Shown: positions 53,452 to 63,202 of the stretch, in pieces
Layout: every line of letters starts with the position of its first letter
Position numbering within the stretch: position 1 is the stretch's first letter
Assembly (NCBI GenBank): GCA_002702065.1
Contig: NZXX01000004.1
Location: forward strand, 1 to 64,000
Length of the DNA: 64,000 nucleotides
Source of the DNA: Anaerolineaceae bacterium
GTDB lineage: Bacteria; Chloroflexota; Anaerolineae; Aggregatilineales; Phototrophicaceae
Direction: 5' to 3'
The notes under the pieces: model-generated
Database searches by the model: none
Seen by the model: only the letters and a program-made list of their open reading frames with translations
What the model was told of the DNA's origin: nothing
Position numbers and translations under genes: made by a program

Positions 53452-55722
53452 TTACCACTTCTGGGCCAACCAGTAACGGCGATAGGCCCGCGTCTCCGCC
53501 AATGCGCGGTTGAGCCGGTCCGATTCGCGGGTGCCGTTGCCCGGTGCGGCTGATTCCTGCATCTCAATCAGGTACATGTCTTCGGAGAGCGCCGTCAGAT
53601 GCATGGGGGAGCGTACATTCAGCCAGCGCAGGCACGCCATAATCGTCACCTCGGTATGCCCCGTGAGCGCGGCCAGTTCACTCACGCTGACCGACCCGCC
53701 TTTCAGCTGGTAGGCGTACTTCAGCAGCCCGCCGACCTGTTTCAGCAGCACATCCGCCTGATCGAACGGCGCGGCATTGCCGAACAGCACCAATGTCTGC
53801 GGCTGCACAATATCCAGCACCGACTCCCAGATGAGTGCGCCCGGCGGCGGCGACCAGATCACCAGCGTTTCGGCGCTGCGCAGCGCAAACCGGTCCGCGC
53901 CATCCATCTGCGGCAGGCCTTCACGCCAGATCACCAGATCGTCGTGTTCGCGGCGCACGTGTTCCAGCGCTGCCAGCGGATCAGTCTGCTGGCGATAATC
54001 GACGATGGTGTACTGCGGGGCCTGATCCTGCAAGGCCAGCGCTTCATCGGCAGGCGGGCGGGCATCCAGCCATTCGATGAGCGCCTCGCGCTTGCCATTG
54101 AACACATTGGGCCGCACGGTATACGCCATGTCAAACCAGCCCTGCGGCACGGAATCAACGTCACCGAACCACCACAGCACCCGCTGCTCATTCCCGGCCT
54201 GATCTTCCACGCGCAGGTCGATATGATCGCCCCGGCTGCCCATTGTCCGGCGGCTCTTGACGCGCACGCTGCGGGTCGCAAATGTCAGCGGCGGGTTGCC
54301 ATTGCCAAACGGTGCCAGCCGCCCAATATCATCGGCAAACGTCAGGTCAATATCCGTCAGGTTGAGGTACGCATCGAGCGCAAGCTGCGGTTCGACCTGA
54401 GCCTTGCCCAGCATGGCATGCACGCTCTGCGACAGGCCGCGCCGGAATTCATACAGCTTGTCTGCTGGCAGACCCAGCCCCGCCGCCATGTTGTGACCGC
54501 CGTAATTCGTCAGTAGATGCGCCTGCGAACTGATCGCCGCCACGATGTTGCAGCCATCAATCGAGCGTGCCGAACCGCTGGCCGCGCCTTCATTTTCCGA
54601 CAGTACCACCACCGGGCAGCCATAATCCTCGACCAACCGGCTGGCGACGATGCCCACTACGCCGGTATGCCAGCCTTCACCCGACACCACCAGCGCCGCG
54701 TAATCCAGCAGGGAGGGTTCCGCCTCGATTTGCTGCTGAGCAGCGGCGTATATCTGCCGCGTGAGGAAACGTCGCTTCTGGTTCAGGCCTTCCAGTTCGT
54801 TGATTCGCTCGGTGATGACGGCGGCGTCATCGGTGGTCAGCAGTTCCACCGCCGGGTTCGCGTCCGCCAGCCGCCCCAGCGCGTTGAGCCGGGGAGCCAG
54901 CGAGAAACCAATATCGCTCTCGGTCAGGTCGCGGGGGTCGATCTCCGCCCGTGCCATCATGGCCCGCAGGCTCGGACGCGGCGCATGACGTAGCACATCC
55001 AGCCCGCGCTGAAGCCAGTAGCGCGTGTCATCGACCTGCACCATTACATCCGCCACGATGCCCACCGCCACCAGATCGAGCAGATGATCGCTCGACTGCG
55101 CGCCATACAACGCTCGCACCAGTTGATACGCCGTGCCGACACCAGGCAGTTCGCGCAGCACATGCCCCTCCGGCAGGCGCATCGGGTTGACCGCCGCATA
55201 TGCCGCCGGCAAGGTTTCCGGCAGAGTGTGATGATCCGTAATCACGACATCCACCCCGCGGGTGGCGGCATGGTCCACCGCCGCGTGCGCCGCAATGCCG
55301 GTATCGCACGTCATCACCAGATCAACCCCGCCGTCAAGCAGCGTCTTGAGCGTGGGCACATGGATGCCATGCCCCTCGGTGAAGCGGTTCGGCACATGAT
55401 ACGTCACCTGTGCGCCGAGATCGCGCAGCGCCGACACCAGCAGCGCCGTCGAGGTCTGCCCGTCCACGTCGAAGTCGCCCCATACGAGGATGGTTTCCCG
55501 GTCGCGGATGGCCCGCTGCACGCGGCTGACGGCTTTGTCCATGTCCGGCAGTTCATCGGGCGATGCCGGGGAATAATGCGCCGGGTCGAGGAAACGCCGC
55601 GCCAGGGCCGGGGTCGTCAGCCCGCGTTGGACCAGCCGCTGCGCCACCACCGGATGCCCGCCGACCGCTTCCCGCAGCCCATCCGGCACCGTTATTCCTT
55701 GAGGATCCAGCCAGAGTTTCAT
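53452..55722 (-). CDS. recJ: Single-stranded DNA exonuclease RecJ
   Basis: 756 residues. Catalytic motifs of the DHH superfamily are intact: DFDVDGQTST (motif I), the later Asp motifs, VVITDHHTLP (DHH) and the DHHA1 C-terminal region with TNYGGHNMAAGLGL. The last 200 residues contain an added domain ending in a wHTH-like segment (LAALTGHTEVTIMACLRWLNV). RecJ is a 5'-3' exonuclease in RecFOR recombination and repair. The ATG at 55722 avoids overlapping the VapC gene. Confidence 0.92.
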   Translation of the reverse strand: MKLWLDPQGITVPDGLREAVGGHPVVAQRLVQRGLTTPALARRFLDPAHYSPASPDELPDMDKAVSRVQRAIRDRETILVWGDFDVDGQTSTALLVSALRDLGAQVTYHVPNRFTEGHGIHVPTLKTLLDGGVDLVMTCDTGIAAHAAVDHAATRGVDVVITDHHTLPETLPAAYAAVNPMRLPEGHVLRELPGVGTAYQLVRALYGAQSSDHLLDLVAVGIVADVMVQVDDTRYWLQRGLDVLRHAPRPSLRAMMARAEIDPRDLTESDIGFSLAPRLNALGRLADANPAVELLTTDDAAVITERINELEGLNQKRRFLTRQIYAAAQQQIEAEPSLLDYAALVVSGEGWHTGVVGIVASRLVEDYGCPVVVLSENEGAASGSARSIDGCNIVAAISSQAHLLTNYGGHNMAAGLGLPADKLYEFRRGLSQSVHAMLGKAQVEPQLALDAYLNLTDIDLTFADDIGRLAPFGNGNPPLTFATRSVRVKSRRTMGSRGDHIDLRVEDQAGNEQRVLWWFGDVDSVPQGWFDMAYTVRPNVFNGKREALIEWLDARPPADEALALQDQAPQYTIVDYRQQTDPLAALEHVRREHDDLVIWREGLPQMDGADRFALRSAETLVIWSPPPGALIWESVLDIVQPQTLVLFGNAAPFDQADVLLKQVGGLLKYAYQLKGGSVSVSELAALTGHTEVTIMACLRWLNVRSPMHLTALSEDMYLIEMQESAAPGNGTRESDRLNRALAETRAYRRYWLAQKW

Positions 55723-55750
55723 TACACAATCATCCGGGTGTTCAAAGCAG

Positions 55751-56158
55751 CTAGCCTTCCGCTTCCCAATCTTCAATTTTCAGATCGTTCACCCGGCTGA
55801 ATTCGCGTACGTTGTGGGTCACCAAGATCAGATCATGTGTCAAAGCAATCGCAGCAATTTGCAGGTCAGGATGGCTGATCGGCGTGCCACGTTTTTCCAG
55901 TGTGGCACGTATCATCGCATAGTAATCCGCCGCGTTATCATCAAATGACAATGACACCATCTGCGCAAAGAAGGCTTCCTGTTTCTGACGTGAGCGTTGG
56001 GGTGTCTGGCTTCGCTCTGCACCATAGAACATTTCAGCTTTTGTGACCGCACTCACGACTACATCCATGCGCGGAACCGTTGCCAGTTTTTGGATCAAAA
56101 GCGGCGCACGTCCATTCAAATAACGAATACAAGCATTGGTATCCAGCAGGTATTTCAT
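55751..56158 (-). CDS. VapC-type PIN domain toxin
   Basis: 135 residues of PIN fold. The acidic site is visible: D6 (LLDTN), E42 (KAEMFYG) and D99 (HPDLQIAA) with THNVREF supplying the conserved Thr/Asn. VapC toxins cleave tRNA or rRNA when freed from antitoxin. ATG overlaps the upstream gene by 4 bases, the usual antitoxin-toxin coupling. Confidence 0.9.
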   Translation of the reverse strand: MKYLLDTNACIRYLNGRAPLLIQKLATVPRMDVVVSAVTKAEMFYGAERSQTPQRSRQKQEAFFAQMVSLSFDDNAADYYAMIRATLEKRGTPISHPDLQIAAIALTHDLILVTHNVREFSRVNDLKIEDWEAEG

Positions 56159-56397
56159 TCAATTGCGTCTCGTGCAGCGGGTGGTAGTTCCGGGCCTAGT
56201 TCAATGGGATCATCTGCTAAGGAGCCGTAAGTCTCTTCAAAAAAACCAACCGGCCAGCCCAGGTCATCAACCGCTGCCTGCGCTTGAACCGCTTGCAACA
56301 CCAGCACAATCTCAAATTCCTGATTTGGCGTGGTCGGGATTTCAAACTTCAGGAGTCCATCCGGTCCGGTATGAGCTTTCAGTTTGATGGTATTCAT
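56155..56397 (-). CDS. Putative antitoxin of the VapC-like toxin
   Basis: 80 residues, beginning MNTIKLKAHTGPDGLLKFEIPT, beta-rich at the front with an acidic, proline-rich C-terminus (DDPIELGPELPPAARDAIE) suited to thread into the PIN site. The front part has the KxHxGxDGxLxxxIP look of AbrB-like or DUF2281-type antitoxins. ATG at 56397 with GGGAGAGG five bases upstream. Identified by position and coupling to the toxin; autoregulation is likely but unseen. Confidence 0.75.
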   Translation of the reverse strand: MNTIKLKAHTGPDGLLKFEIPTTPNQEFEIVLVLQAVQAQAAVDDLGWPVGFFEETYGSLADDPIELGPELPPAARDAIE

Positions 56398-56468
56398 GCT
56401 TGCCTCTCCCATCAGCATCTTCATCCCAATTTTACTATGGTTTAAGGTACTCGCTTGCTCCCCCCGCG

Positions 56469-57296
56469 CTAAAACTCAATCTCCGTGAGCTGGTCGAAGT
56501 CGAGTGAGAAGTCGGTCAGGTCGATGTCGTCCAGGTCATCGGCGTCCCAGTCGGCCAGCGCCCCCGCCTCGCGGCCCCGGTCACACAGGGAGCGATAGAC
56601 ACAGTAGCGGCAGCGGCGTAGGTCGTCGGTCAGGGGGAAGACTTGGCGGGTGTCGATCTCGCGCACCAGCCTGGTCAGGTAGACTTCGTCCGCCGCCAGT
56701 TGGGCCGCGTCATAGGGCAAACGCCGCGTTTCGCCGTCATGGTCCGCATACCAGTAGACCATCTCGATCTGCTCCGGCGGGATCGGCACTCCCCCATTCA
56801 GGTAGTCGCCACCCCGCGCCAGCACATAGCGATACACAATCGTCTGCAACCGGCGCAGCAATACCTCTGATGTGGCAACCCGGCGCGAGGTTTTCCAGTC
56901 CACGATCAGCGCCCGGCCACCCGGCTCCACCGCCAGCAGATCAAACTTCGCCAGCAGCAGATGATCGTCCAGCGGCACCGACAGTGTCGTCTCCGGGTGA
57001 CGCGAATCCGGCACACCGGCCAGCCCGTTTTTGAGATACGCATCAAACCAGCGGCGCACGTCGTCATCCTCGATACGCTCGCGCAGGCGCTGCGGCGGAA
57101 TGCCAACCAGATGCTGGTGCACCAGATGATGAAAACGCTGCCCCTGCTCCATCAGCCGTTCAAATTCGAGCATGTCGTCGACTTCCGGCGCGGGCCAGCG
57201 CTGGTTCAGGATATATTTCAGTTCGAAGCGGCGGGCACAATCCGCATAATCCTGCAAGCTGCTCTGGCTAAAGACAAAATCTTCCGGCAGATTCAT
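56469..57296 (-). CDS. PD-(D/E)XK nuclease with Fe-S cysteines (AddB/Cas4-like)
   Basis: 275 residues. The nuclease core is AKFDLLAVEP (catalytic Asp) plus LIVDWKTSR (D-x-K) and the RecB-family Q-x3-Y (LQTIVYRY). One cysteine near the N-terminus (C20 in DYADCARRFELKY) and a C-terminal C-x2-C-x5-C cluster (CRYCVYRSLC) match the 4Fe-4S clasp of AddB and Cas4. It equals the nuclease module of AddB as a separate protein. It overlaps the UvrD gene by 4 bases, ATG at 57296. Confidence 0.88.
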   Translation of the reverse strand: MNLPEDFVFSQSSLQDYADCARRFELKYILNQRWPAPEVDDMLEFERLMEQGQRFHHLVHQHLVGIPPQRLRERIEDDDVRRWFDAYLKNGLAGVPDSRHPETTLSVPLDDHLLLAKFDLLAVEPGGRALIVDWKTSRRVATSEVLLRRLQTIVYRYVLARGGDYLNGGVPIPPEQIEMVYWYADHDGETRRLPYDAAQLAADEVYLTRLVREIDTRQVFPLTDDLRRCRYCVYRSLCDRGREAGALADWDADDLDDIDLTDFSLDFDQLTEIEF

Positions 57297-59521
57297 TCGG
57301 CTACCCTCATCTGTTCTTCCCACCAGCCCCGCAGCGCCGCCAATGGTCGCGCCTCGACCTGTTCGCCCCGGCGTCCGGCGTTCCAGGTGATAATCAGTTC
57401 GCTGCGCGCCCGTGTGATGCCCACATACAGCAGCCGCAACCGTTCAGCGGCATATTCCAGCCGGTCCACCTGCGTGGCCTGCCCCTCGCGATAATGATCG
57501 CCCGTCGCCAATGCCTCAAGCTGCGCCCGTGCTTCGGCGTCGAGGTTCAGGTTGTCGCGGATAAACCACTTCTCGCCGATAAACGAGTCGAACGGGTCCG
57601 CCGAGGGATAGTCATAATTGTTCACCGACATCATATACACCCGGTCCCATTCCAGCCCCTTGGCCTTGTGCATCGTCGTCACCGTCACTTTGCCCTTGTG
57701 CCGGTCTGGGTCGAAGGCGTCGTCATCATCGCCCACCCCGCTGAAGTTGCGCTGCCCGCGTGCAATCGCCTGCAACTCGGCGGCAAATTCCGGCAGACGT
57801 GCTTCCGGGTGCTGGTCGGCAAAGCGTCGCAGATACAATGCCGCGCTGTACGCCGTCGCGATCTCGGCTTGCAGCGTGAACAGATCGCCCCCCAGCGTCA
57901 GAATTAACTGGTCAATCGGCAAATCCGCCACTGCCTGCCAGCGGCGCATCAGCATGCGAAACGCAGTCAGATGTTCATGCAGGGCCGGGTTATCGTGCGG
58001 CGACACCTGTTCGTCCAGCCAATCCACGCTGCGCGGCCACAGAAAATCCTCGATCTGCGTCAGTTTGCGCAGTTCGGCGGCAATACTGCTGATGCTCTTT
58101 TCCGCATCTTCATCGCCCCGTTCATCACGCCGCCATACCCGGTAGGCCGTTGCCAGCGCCGCGCTGCTTTTGGGGTCCACCAGATATTCCAGCACGTGCG
58201 CCAACGCCCCGATCACCGCACGGGTCCCGGTCGTTGAACGCAGATTTTCCACGTAGTCGATATTCGCCTTGCGCAGTTCCTGCACCATACTCGCGCCGCT
58301 GCTGTTGATCGGCAGCAGTACCGCCACCGTCTTGTCCTGATGTTCCGGCAACCATTCCTTCAGCGACCGGATAATCGCCTGCCGTTCCTCGTCCGGCGTC
58401 AGGCGCTGTGGATGCAAATGCACTGACTGCGGCTGATCGGGCGGGTTGCCCTGTGGGTCGCCCGGTTCGGTTGGGCGAATATACGGCGGGGTCAGCGGCT
58501 GGCGGTCCCGAATGTCGACAAACGGGTGCGCCATCGACCATTCGATCAGCCGGTTCGCCAGTGCAATAATGCTGACCGTACTGCGTCCGGAATCCGGCAG
58601 TTCACGCGCCTGCACGCCACGTTCATTCAGGAAGTCCCGCAGGTAGCGCGGGTCGGCGGTGGTGAAGGTTTCATAAATCGCCTGATTCGGGTCGCCCACG
58701 CGCACCCAGTTACCCTTGTCGCCGACCAGCAGCCGCAGAATCTGTTCCTGAAGCTGACTGCTGTCCTGGGCCTCGTCTTCGAGGATGTAGGGCCAGCGCC
58801 GCTGCAAGCGTTCCAGATACAGCGCATCAACCTGCAACACGCGCAGCGCCAGCCGGATCAAATCCTGAAAATCGACCGCCCCGCGATAGCGCAGGCCCTG
58901 CTCATATTGTTCGTAAATCGCCAGGCACATCTCCGCCAGCGCCAGCGAATTCGGATGCCGCTTCATCAACCGCACCACATCACTGGCGGAAAGCTGCATG
59001 TCTTTGGCCTGCCGGATAAACGTCATGCTCATGCTTTTAACGACATCCGGCCAGCGGTTGTTGCGGGTATACACATCCGCGAAATGATCTTCCGACAGGT
59101 AATCATCCGGCGAACCGGGGTTGGCCCGCACCCATGTTTCCACCGCCTCCTGCAAAATATCGTCCGCTTCGCGCTCATCCACGACCGTGAACGTATCCGA
59201 CAACCCTACCAGACCCGGTCGCTCGCGCACGATGTCATTCGCCAGACTGTGCAGTGTCGACACGCGATACCCCAGCCCCGGCAGCAGGTTGAATTCGCCT
59301 TTCAGAAAGCCACCCATCGACTGGGCAAAGTTGCCGACCGCCGATTTCACCAGCGTCACGACCAGAATCTCCTGATCGTCCGCCAGATCTACCTGAGCCA
59401 CCAGACTCGCCGCCAGATAGGACAGCGTGGAGGTCTTGCCACTGCCGGGCACTGCCGACACACCCATCTTGCCGCCGCGATAATCCAGGACTTCCTGTTG
59501 TTTGGGGCGCGGCTTAAACAT
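57293..59521 (-). CDS. UvrD/PcrA-type SF1A DNA helicase
   Basis: 742 residues with every SF1A motif: Q-motif PKQQEVLDY, motif I VPGSGKTST, Ia LVVTLVKSAVGNF, II LEDEAQDSS, III VRVGDPNQAIY, IV SGRST, V VTTMHKAKGLEWDRVYM and VI YVGITRARSELII. No nuclease domain is fused, unlike AddA. It is the motor subunit of the three-gene operon, overlapping the nuclease gene by 4 bases and the upstream helicase-like gene by 8. Confidence 0.92.
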   Translation of the reverse strand: MFKPRPKQQEVLDYRGGKMGVSAVPGSGKTSTLSYLAASLVAQVDLADDQEILVVTLVKSAVGNFAQSMGGFLKGEFNLLPGLGYRVSTLHSLANDIVRERPGLVGLSDTFTVVDEREADDILQEAVETWVRANPGSPDDYLSEDHFADVYTRNNRWPDVVKSMSMTFIRQAKDMQLSASDVVRLMKRHPNSLALAEMCLAIYEQYEQGLRYRGAVDFQDLIRLALRVLQVDALYLERLQRRWPYILEDEAQDSSQLQEQILRLLVGDKGNWVRVGDPNQAIYETFTTADPRYLRDFLNERGVQARELPDSGRSTVSIIALANRLIEWSMAHPFVDIRDRQPLTPPYIRPTEPGDPQGNPPDQPQSVHLHPQRLTPDEERQAIIRSLKEWLPEHQDKTVAVLLPINSSGASMVQELRKANIDYVENLRSTTGTRAVIGALAHVLEYLVDPKSSAALATAYRVWRRDERGDEDAEKSISSIAAELRKLTQIEDFLWPRSVDWLDEQVSPHDNPALHEHLTAFRMLMRRWQAVADLPIDQLILTLGGDLFTLQAEIATAYSAALYLRRFADQHPEARLPEFAAELQAIARGQRNFSGVGDDDDAFDPDRHKGKVTVTTMHKAKGLEWDRVYMMSVNNYDYPSADPFDSFIGEKWFIRDNLNLDAEARAQLEALATGDHYREGQATQVDRLEYAAERLRLLYVGITRARSELIITWNAGRRGEQVEARPLAALRGWWEEQMRVAE

Positions 59522-61634
59522 GCTGTTCCTCCTTTGCCAGCCGACGCAGCATACTCTGCACAGCCATCAGCAATGCGCCCCGCTGTTCAAAGCCCTGTTC
59601 GCCATACTGGCTGAAACCCAGGTAAATCCGCTGGCGGCAGCGCCGGATCAACCCGGCTACGAGTTGATAGAGCGCTTCCTGCCCTGCGTTGTGCTCGTCG
59701 ATGTCCGTCCACAGGCGGCCATACTCCCATTGGCGACTGAGAACATACGGCTGCGTGACGGGCTGCTGCAAGCGCTGCCCCCACCCTGCACTGCCGATAT
59801 TCAGCCAGAACTGGTAATCGACCGGCTGGTTCTGCATCAGGAAGGTATAGGCGGGGGTCAGCAATACCGCGTCTTTCTTGTCGGCTGTCCAGTCGCGCAT
59901 GTACTGGTTGCCGATCACACCCGAATCCACCATCCGCACATATTCCACCGCGGCGACAATGTCCGACTCTACGCGCGTGACAACCTGTCGAAATTCGCGC
60001 GCCGAGTCGATAAGGTTGGCCGCCGTGTTGGCCGCGTCGAAATCTTCATGAAAGCCGAACCTGGGTTGCGACAGCACTTCGCCGAACAGCTTGCTGAAAA
60101 AGGCATCCAGCGGCAGCGGCTCATCCTGACGGTAAGTATCCAGCCAACCGCGCAGCATCTCATAACGCGCCCCCAGATCAAATGTCACCCGGTTCTGCAC
60201 CCTGGCATCGCGAATACCTTCAAAGGGCAATAGTTCACCATTTCGGTACAACACATCGGTCAGCAGCCGTGCCCGCACCAGATCAAGCTCCGTGACCGCA
60301 GCCATCAGCGCATACGCCACGTCGAACGGATTAGGCCGCATCTGCCATTGCGGATGGGCCAGTTTTGCCAACGTGACGAGTGCCCGTGCCGCCGGTTCTT
60401 CGCGCAGCGCCCGCGATGGCCGGTGCGACCGGTGGGCAATGCCGCGTTCATCCAGCCGTGTCTCCAGCGAGAAGCGCAGCGAATCCGGGAAGTACGCGGA
60501 CAGCACGACAATTTCCCTGGGCGACACCCCTTCATCATGGATCAGCGATGCAATGTGGTCTGCTGCCCAGTCCAGCACCTGCGGGAAGAACCGATTTTCC
60601 TCGATGCCAACATCCGGGAACTGAACCGCGAGGCGGGCATCGCCTTTGGCAGCCAACGGCATGCCATTGTCCGGTTTCAGGCTGCGCGCCATTTCGACCT
60701 GAAAGGCTTCCATATCCGGCGACATCACACGATGATTATCCAGCTCGACATGGACCGTGCAGCGTTCTTTCAGACGTTCAGCATGTAGCGGGTCCGCCCC
60801 CAGAAAGCGGCGATAGCCAGCGTCCGTATCCTGAATCAGAACCGCCGAGTCACAGTCGGCCAGCCAATCCACCAGAATATCGTGTGTGGCGGGCGTATCT
60901 TCCTCGATATTATCCACAATCAGGTGCCGGTACTGCCGCGTCAGGTAATTTCGCACGGTCGGTTCATGACGCCATAAATGGAGAAACAGCTCGATCTGAA
61001 GTGAGAAGTCGAGCAGGTTGTAGTCCAGACACGTTTGTCGAAAGAGGGTTGCCGTAGCCTGAGCATCCCGGTAAATATGAATCTGCTCGGACTCTTTGTG
61101 CTGCGAGGCGCTAATCAGGCGGCTGGCGATGTCTTCATACGGGAAACCCACGACCGCCGCTTTGTTCAGGTTATCGACGATCTGGGTGTACAGGCGGTTG
61201 CGGTTGATGCTCGGCTCGCGGAAAAGCTGCTGGCGTTCGATCTCCGGCTGAATAAACCGCTGCATATAATACTGGACCATCTCCAGGCTGAGGAAATGCG
61301 GCCTGCGCATGGGACGCGCCACGCCACTGTCGTCCGCCACCAACGGCCAGAACAAGTCCACCATCTGGAACGCCAGACGGCCAATCGTCGTCACGTGAAT
61401 ATCGCCGCCGGTCTTCACCCGCGAACGACGCAGGGCATCGCGATAGGGCAAGCCCAATGTTGCCTGTGGCACAAATACCAGAATCGAGGCGGCAGGCACG
61501 CCATCCCGAATAAGCTGTTTGATGCGCTCGATTGCCGCCGTCGACTTGCCCATGCCTGCCGGGCCTTCGAGAAATATGGTGGCATCAAAATGATCATTTG
61601 CAACCGACTGCTGCTTCTTTAAAAGGCGCATCAT
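59514..61634 (-). CDS. Helicase-like SF1 subunit, AddB-helicase type
   Basis: 706 residues. The Walker A is intact (GPAGMGKST), but Walker B reads LIVDNIEED in place of VDExQD, and motif III is degenerate (QDTDAGYRRFLGAD). These are features of AddB/RecC-like subunits that keep the helicase fold for scaffold or Chi recognition. LDNHRVMSPDMEAF stands in for motif IV. No nuclease domain is fused to it. First gene of the operon; GGAGGGG immediately precedes the ATG pair. Confidence 0.75.
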   Translation of the reverse strand: MMRLLKKQQSVANDHFDATIFLEGPAGMGKSTAAIERIKQLIRDGVPAASILVFVPQATLGLPYRDALRRSRVKTGGDIHVTTIGRLAFQMVDLFWPLVADDSGVARPMRRPHFLSLEMVQYYMQRFIQPEIERQQLFREPSINRNRLYTQIVDNLNKAAVVGFPYEDIASRLISASQHKESEQIHIYRDAQATATLFRQTCLDYNLLDFSLQIELFLHLWRHEPTVRNYLTRQYRHLIVDNIEEDTPATHDILVDWLADCDSAVLIQDTDAGYRRFLGADPLHAERLKERCTVHVELDNHRVMSPDMEAFQVEMARSLKPDNGMPLAAKGDARLAVQFPDVGIEENRFFPQVLDWAADHIASLIHDEGVSPREIVVLSAYFPDSLRFSLETRLDERGIAHRSHRPSRALREEPAARALVTLAKLAHPQWQMRPNPFDVAYALMAAVTELDLVRARLLTDVLYRNGELLPFEGIRDARVQNRVTFDLGARYEMLRGWLDTYRQDEPLPLDAFFSKLFGEVLSQPRFGFHEDFDAANTAANLIDSAREFRQVVTRVESDIVAAVEYVRMVDSGVIGNQYMRDWTADKKDAVLLTPAYTFLMQNQPVDYQFWLNIGSAGWGQRLQQPVTQPYVLSRQWEYGRLWTDIDEHNAGQEALYQLVAGLIRRCRQRIYLGFSQYGEQGFEQRGALLMAVQSMLRRLAKEEQHV

Positions 61635-61921
61635 CCCCTCCGCTGATGACTACAACCTCTGCTTACTGGAAACCGCCCCACGATCAGGATATTTATTCAT
61701 CTACGCGGGATATTGGCTGTATAGTTATCATGTAGTGCTGTGGCTCGACGACCGTTGTCGGTTCTGAGCGCACGATGAAACCCGTTGTGCCTGGAGCGAA
61801 TGTCTGTCGCCACGTAACCGATTTTTAGACCCTTAAGGATAGCACAAATGTGCCTATTTCCCCATAGAAAACCTGCGGTCAAAGCAGGGAAAACAATACT
61901 GCTCGGTTGCCGGTTCGCTTG
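61635..61921. other. Divergent intergenic region, no gene
   Basis: 287 bases between the helicase operon and the SpoIIE gene. TATACA on the minus strand near 61717 could serve the operon. No clear structured element or convincing -35/-10 pair for the plus strand. Confidence 0.35.
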
Positions 61922-63193
61922 ATGGCCGACTCAATGCGCACCATGACCGCAGACGACGTCATCAGCCAGCAGGAACAACACATTGCCCGGCTTGAGAGCG
62001 AGCTGGACGACATGACGGCGGCCCTGAGCCAGGCGTGGGATCAACTCGTGCCGTTTCTGAACGAAGTGCCCCAGCCAGGCGATGCGTCGCACGAAATCCT
62101 GCCGTTTCTGGAAGCCACACTCGTCGCCACCGATACCCATGTAGCCCTGGTTTATCTGCTGGAACAGGATGAGTGGCTGGTTGCACCATCCCACCTCAGT
62201 CTTTCCCACACAGCCCGGCAGCATTTCAAGGACAGCTTTCTACAAACCCAGCGTAAAGATTATTATCTGGTAGATGTACCAGAACGCAAAGAAATCTGGA
62301 TGTTTATTACCCTGGTCACAGAGCAAAGCCACGCCGGGATGATCGGCATTGGCCTACCCAAAGGCACACGCGAGTTTAGCGCGCTCGATGTTCGCATCCT
62401 CAAGCGCATGAGCGAACGTGTCGCCAGCCAGTTACTGGCGGCCCAGCTTGCCCATGTCCGCGAGCGTGAAGCCCGGCTGCAACACGAGCTGGAAATTGCC
62501 GGGGCGATTCAGCGTTCGATTCAACCTGTCGACAAACCGGTTGTGCCGGGCATGCAAATGAGCGCGATCTGGCAGCCTGCCCGACGTGTGGGCGGTGACG
62601 CGTGGGGCTGGGTACAACAGCCCTGTGGCAAATTGTGCTGGTTTTTGCTGGATGTTTCCGGCAAGGGGTTGTCGGCAGCATTGGCCGCTGTCTCCTTGCA
62701 CACCGCCATTCATATGGCCCTACGCCTCGATATGCCCCCGGTGAAAGCCCTGCAAACGATCAATGAGGAGTTCTACAATACCCTGACCAAAACCCGGTTG
62801 TTTGCGACGGTCGTTGTGGTCGCGCTCGACCCGGAAACCCTGATGATTGAGCAGGCGAACGCCGGTCATCTGCCTACATTGATTCGGCAGGCAAATAGCT
62901 GGATTCGACTTGAAGCAACCGAGCCGCCGCTTGGGGTGCTGCCGGATATTAAACCCGAAGCCCAGCACCTCCAACTCAATCAAGATGACCTTATCCTGTG
63001 CTACAGCGACGGATATACCGAGATCACCACTGCCGATGGTCTGTGGGATGTAACCGGCCTGATGAACGCCATTCCTTCGGACCTGATCAATCCCGAAGCG
63101 GTGGCAGATCGCATCAACGCGGCTGCCGATTCCGTTCGGCTCAGCCAGGAAATCCATGACGATCAGACCGCTATTGTGGTCAGCATGAGGTGA
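61922..63193 (+). CDS. SpoIIE-type serine phosphatase with coiled coil and GAF-like domain
   Basis: About 423 residues. An N-terminal coiled coil (VISQQEQHIARLESELDDMTA) precedes a GAF-like sensor (about 45-175) and a SpoIIE PP2C domain (about 200-423) with VGGDAWGW (GGD; the usual GDFYD is altered to GDAWG), LLDVSGKGLSAALA and CYSDGYTEI. Related by architecture to the SpoIIE protein at 2436. ATG at 61922 is chosen; ATGs at 61934 and 61943 and a TTG at 61907 are also in frame. RsbW-like and receiver genes follow. Confidence 0.85.
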   Translation: MADSMRTMTADDVISQQEQHIARLESELDDMTAALSQAWDQLVPFLNEVPQPGDASHEILPFLEATLVATDTHVALVYLLEQDEWLVAPSHLSLSHTARQHFKDSFLQTQRKDYYLVDVPERKEIWMFITLVTEQSHAGMIGIGLPKGTREFSALDVRILKRMSERVASQLLAAQLAHVREREARLQHELEIAGAIQRSIQPVDKPVVPGMQMSAIWQPARRVGGDAWGWVQQPCGKLCWFLLDVSGKGLSAALAAVSLHTAIHMALRLDMPPVKALQTINEEFYNTLTKTRLFATVVVVALDPETLMIEQANAGHLPTLIRQANSWIRLEATEPPLGVLPDIKPEAQHLQLNQDDLILCYSDGYTEITTADGLWDVTGLMNAIPSDLINPEAVADRINAAADSVRLSQEIHDDQTAIVVSMR

Positions 63194-63202
63194 AGCAGCC
63201 TG

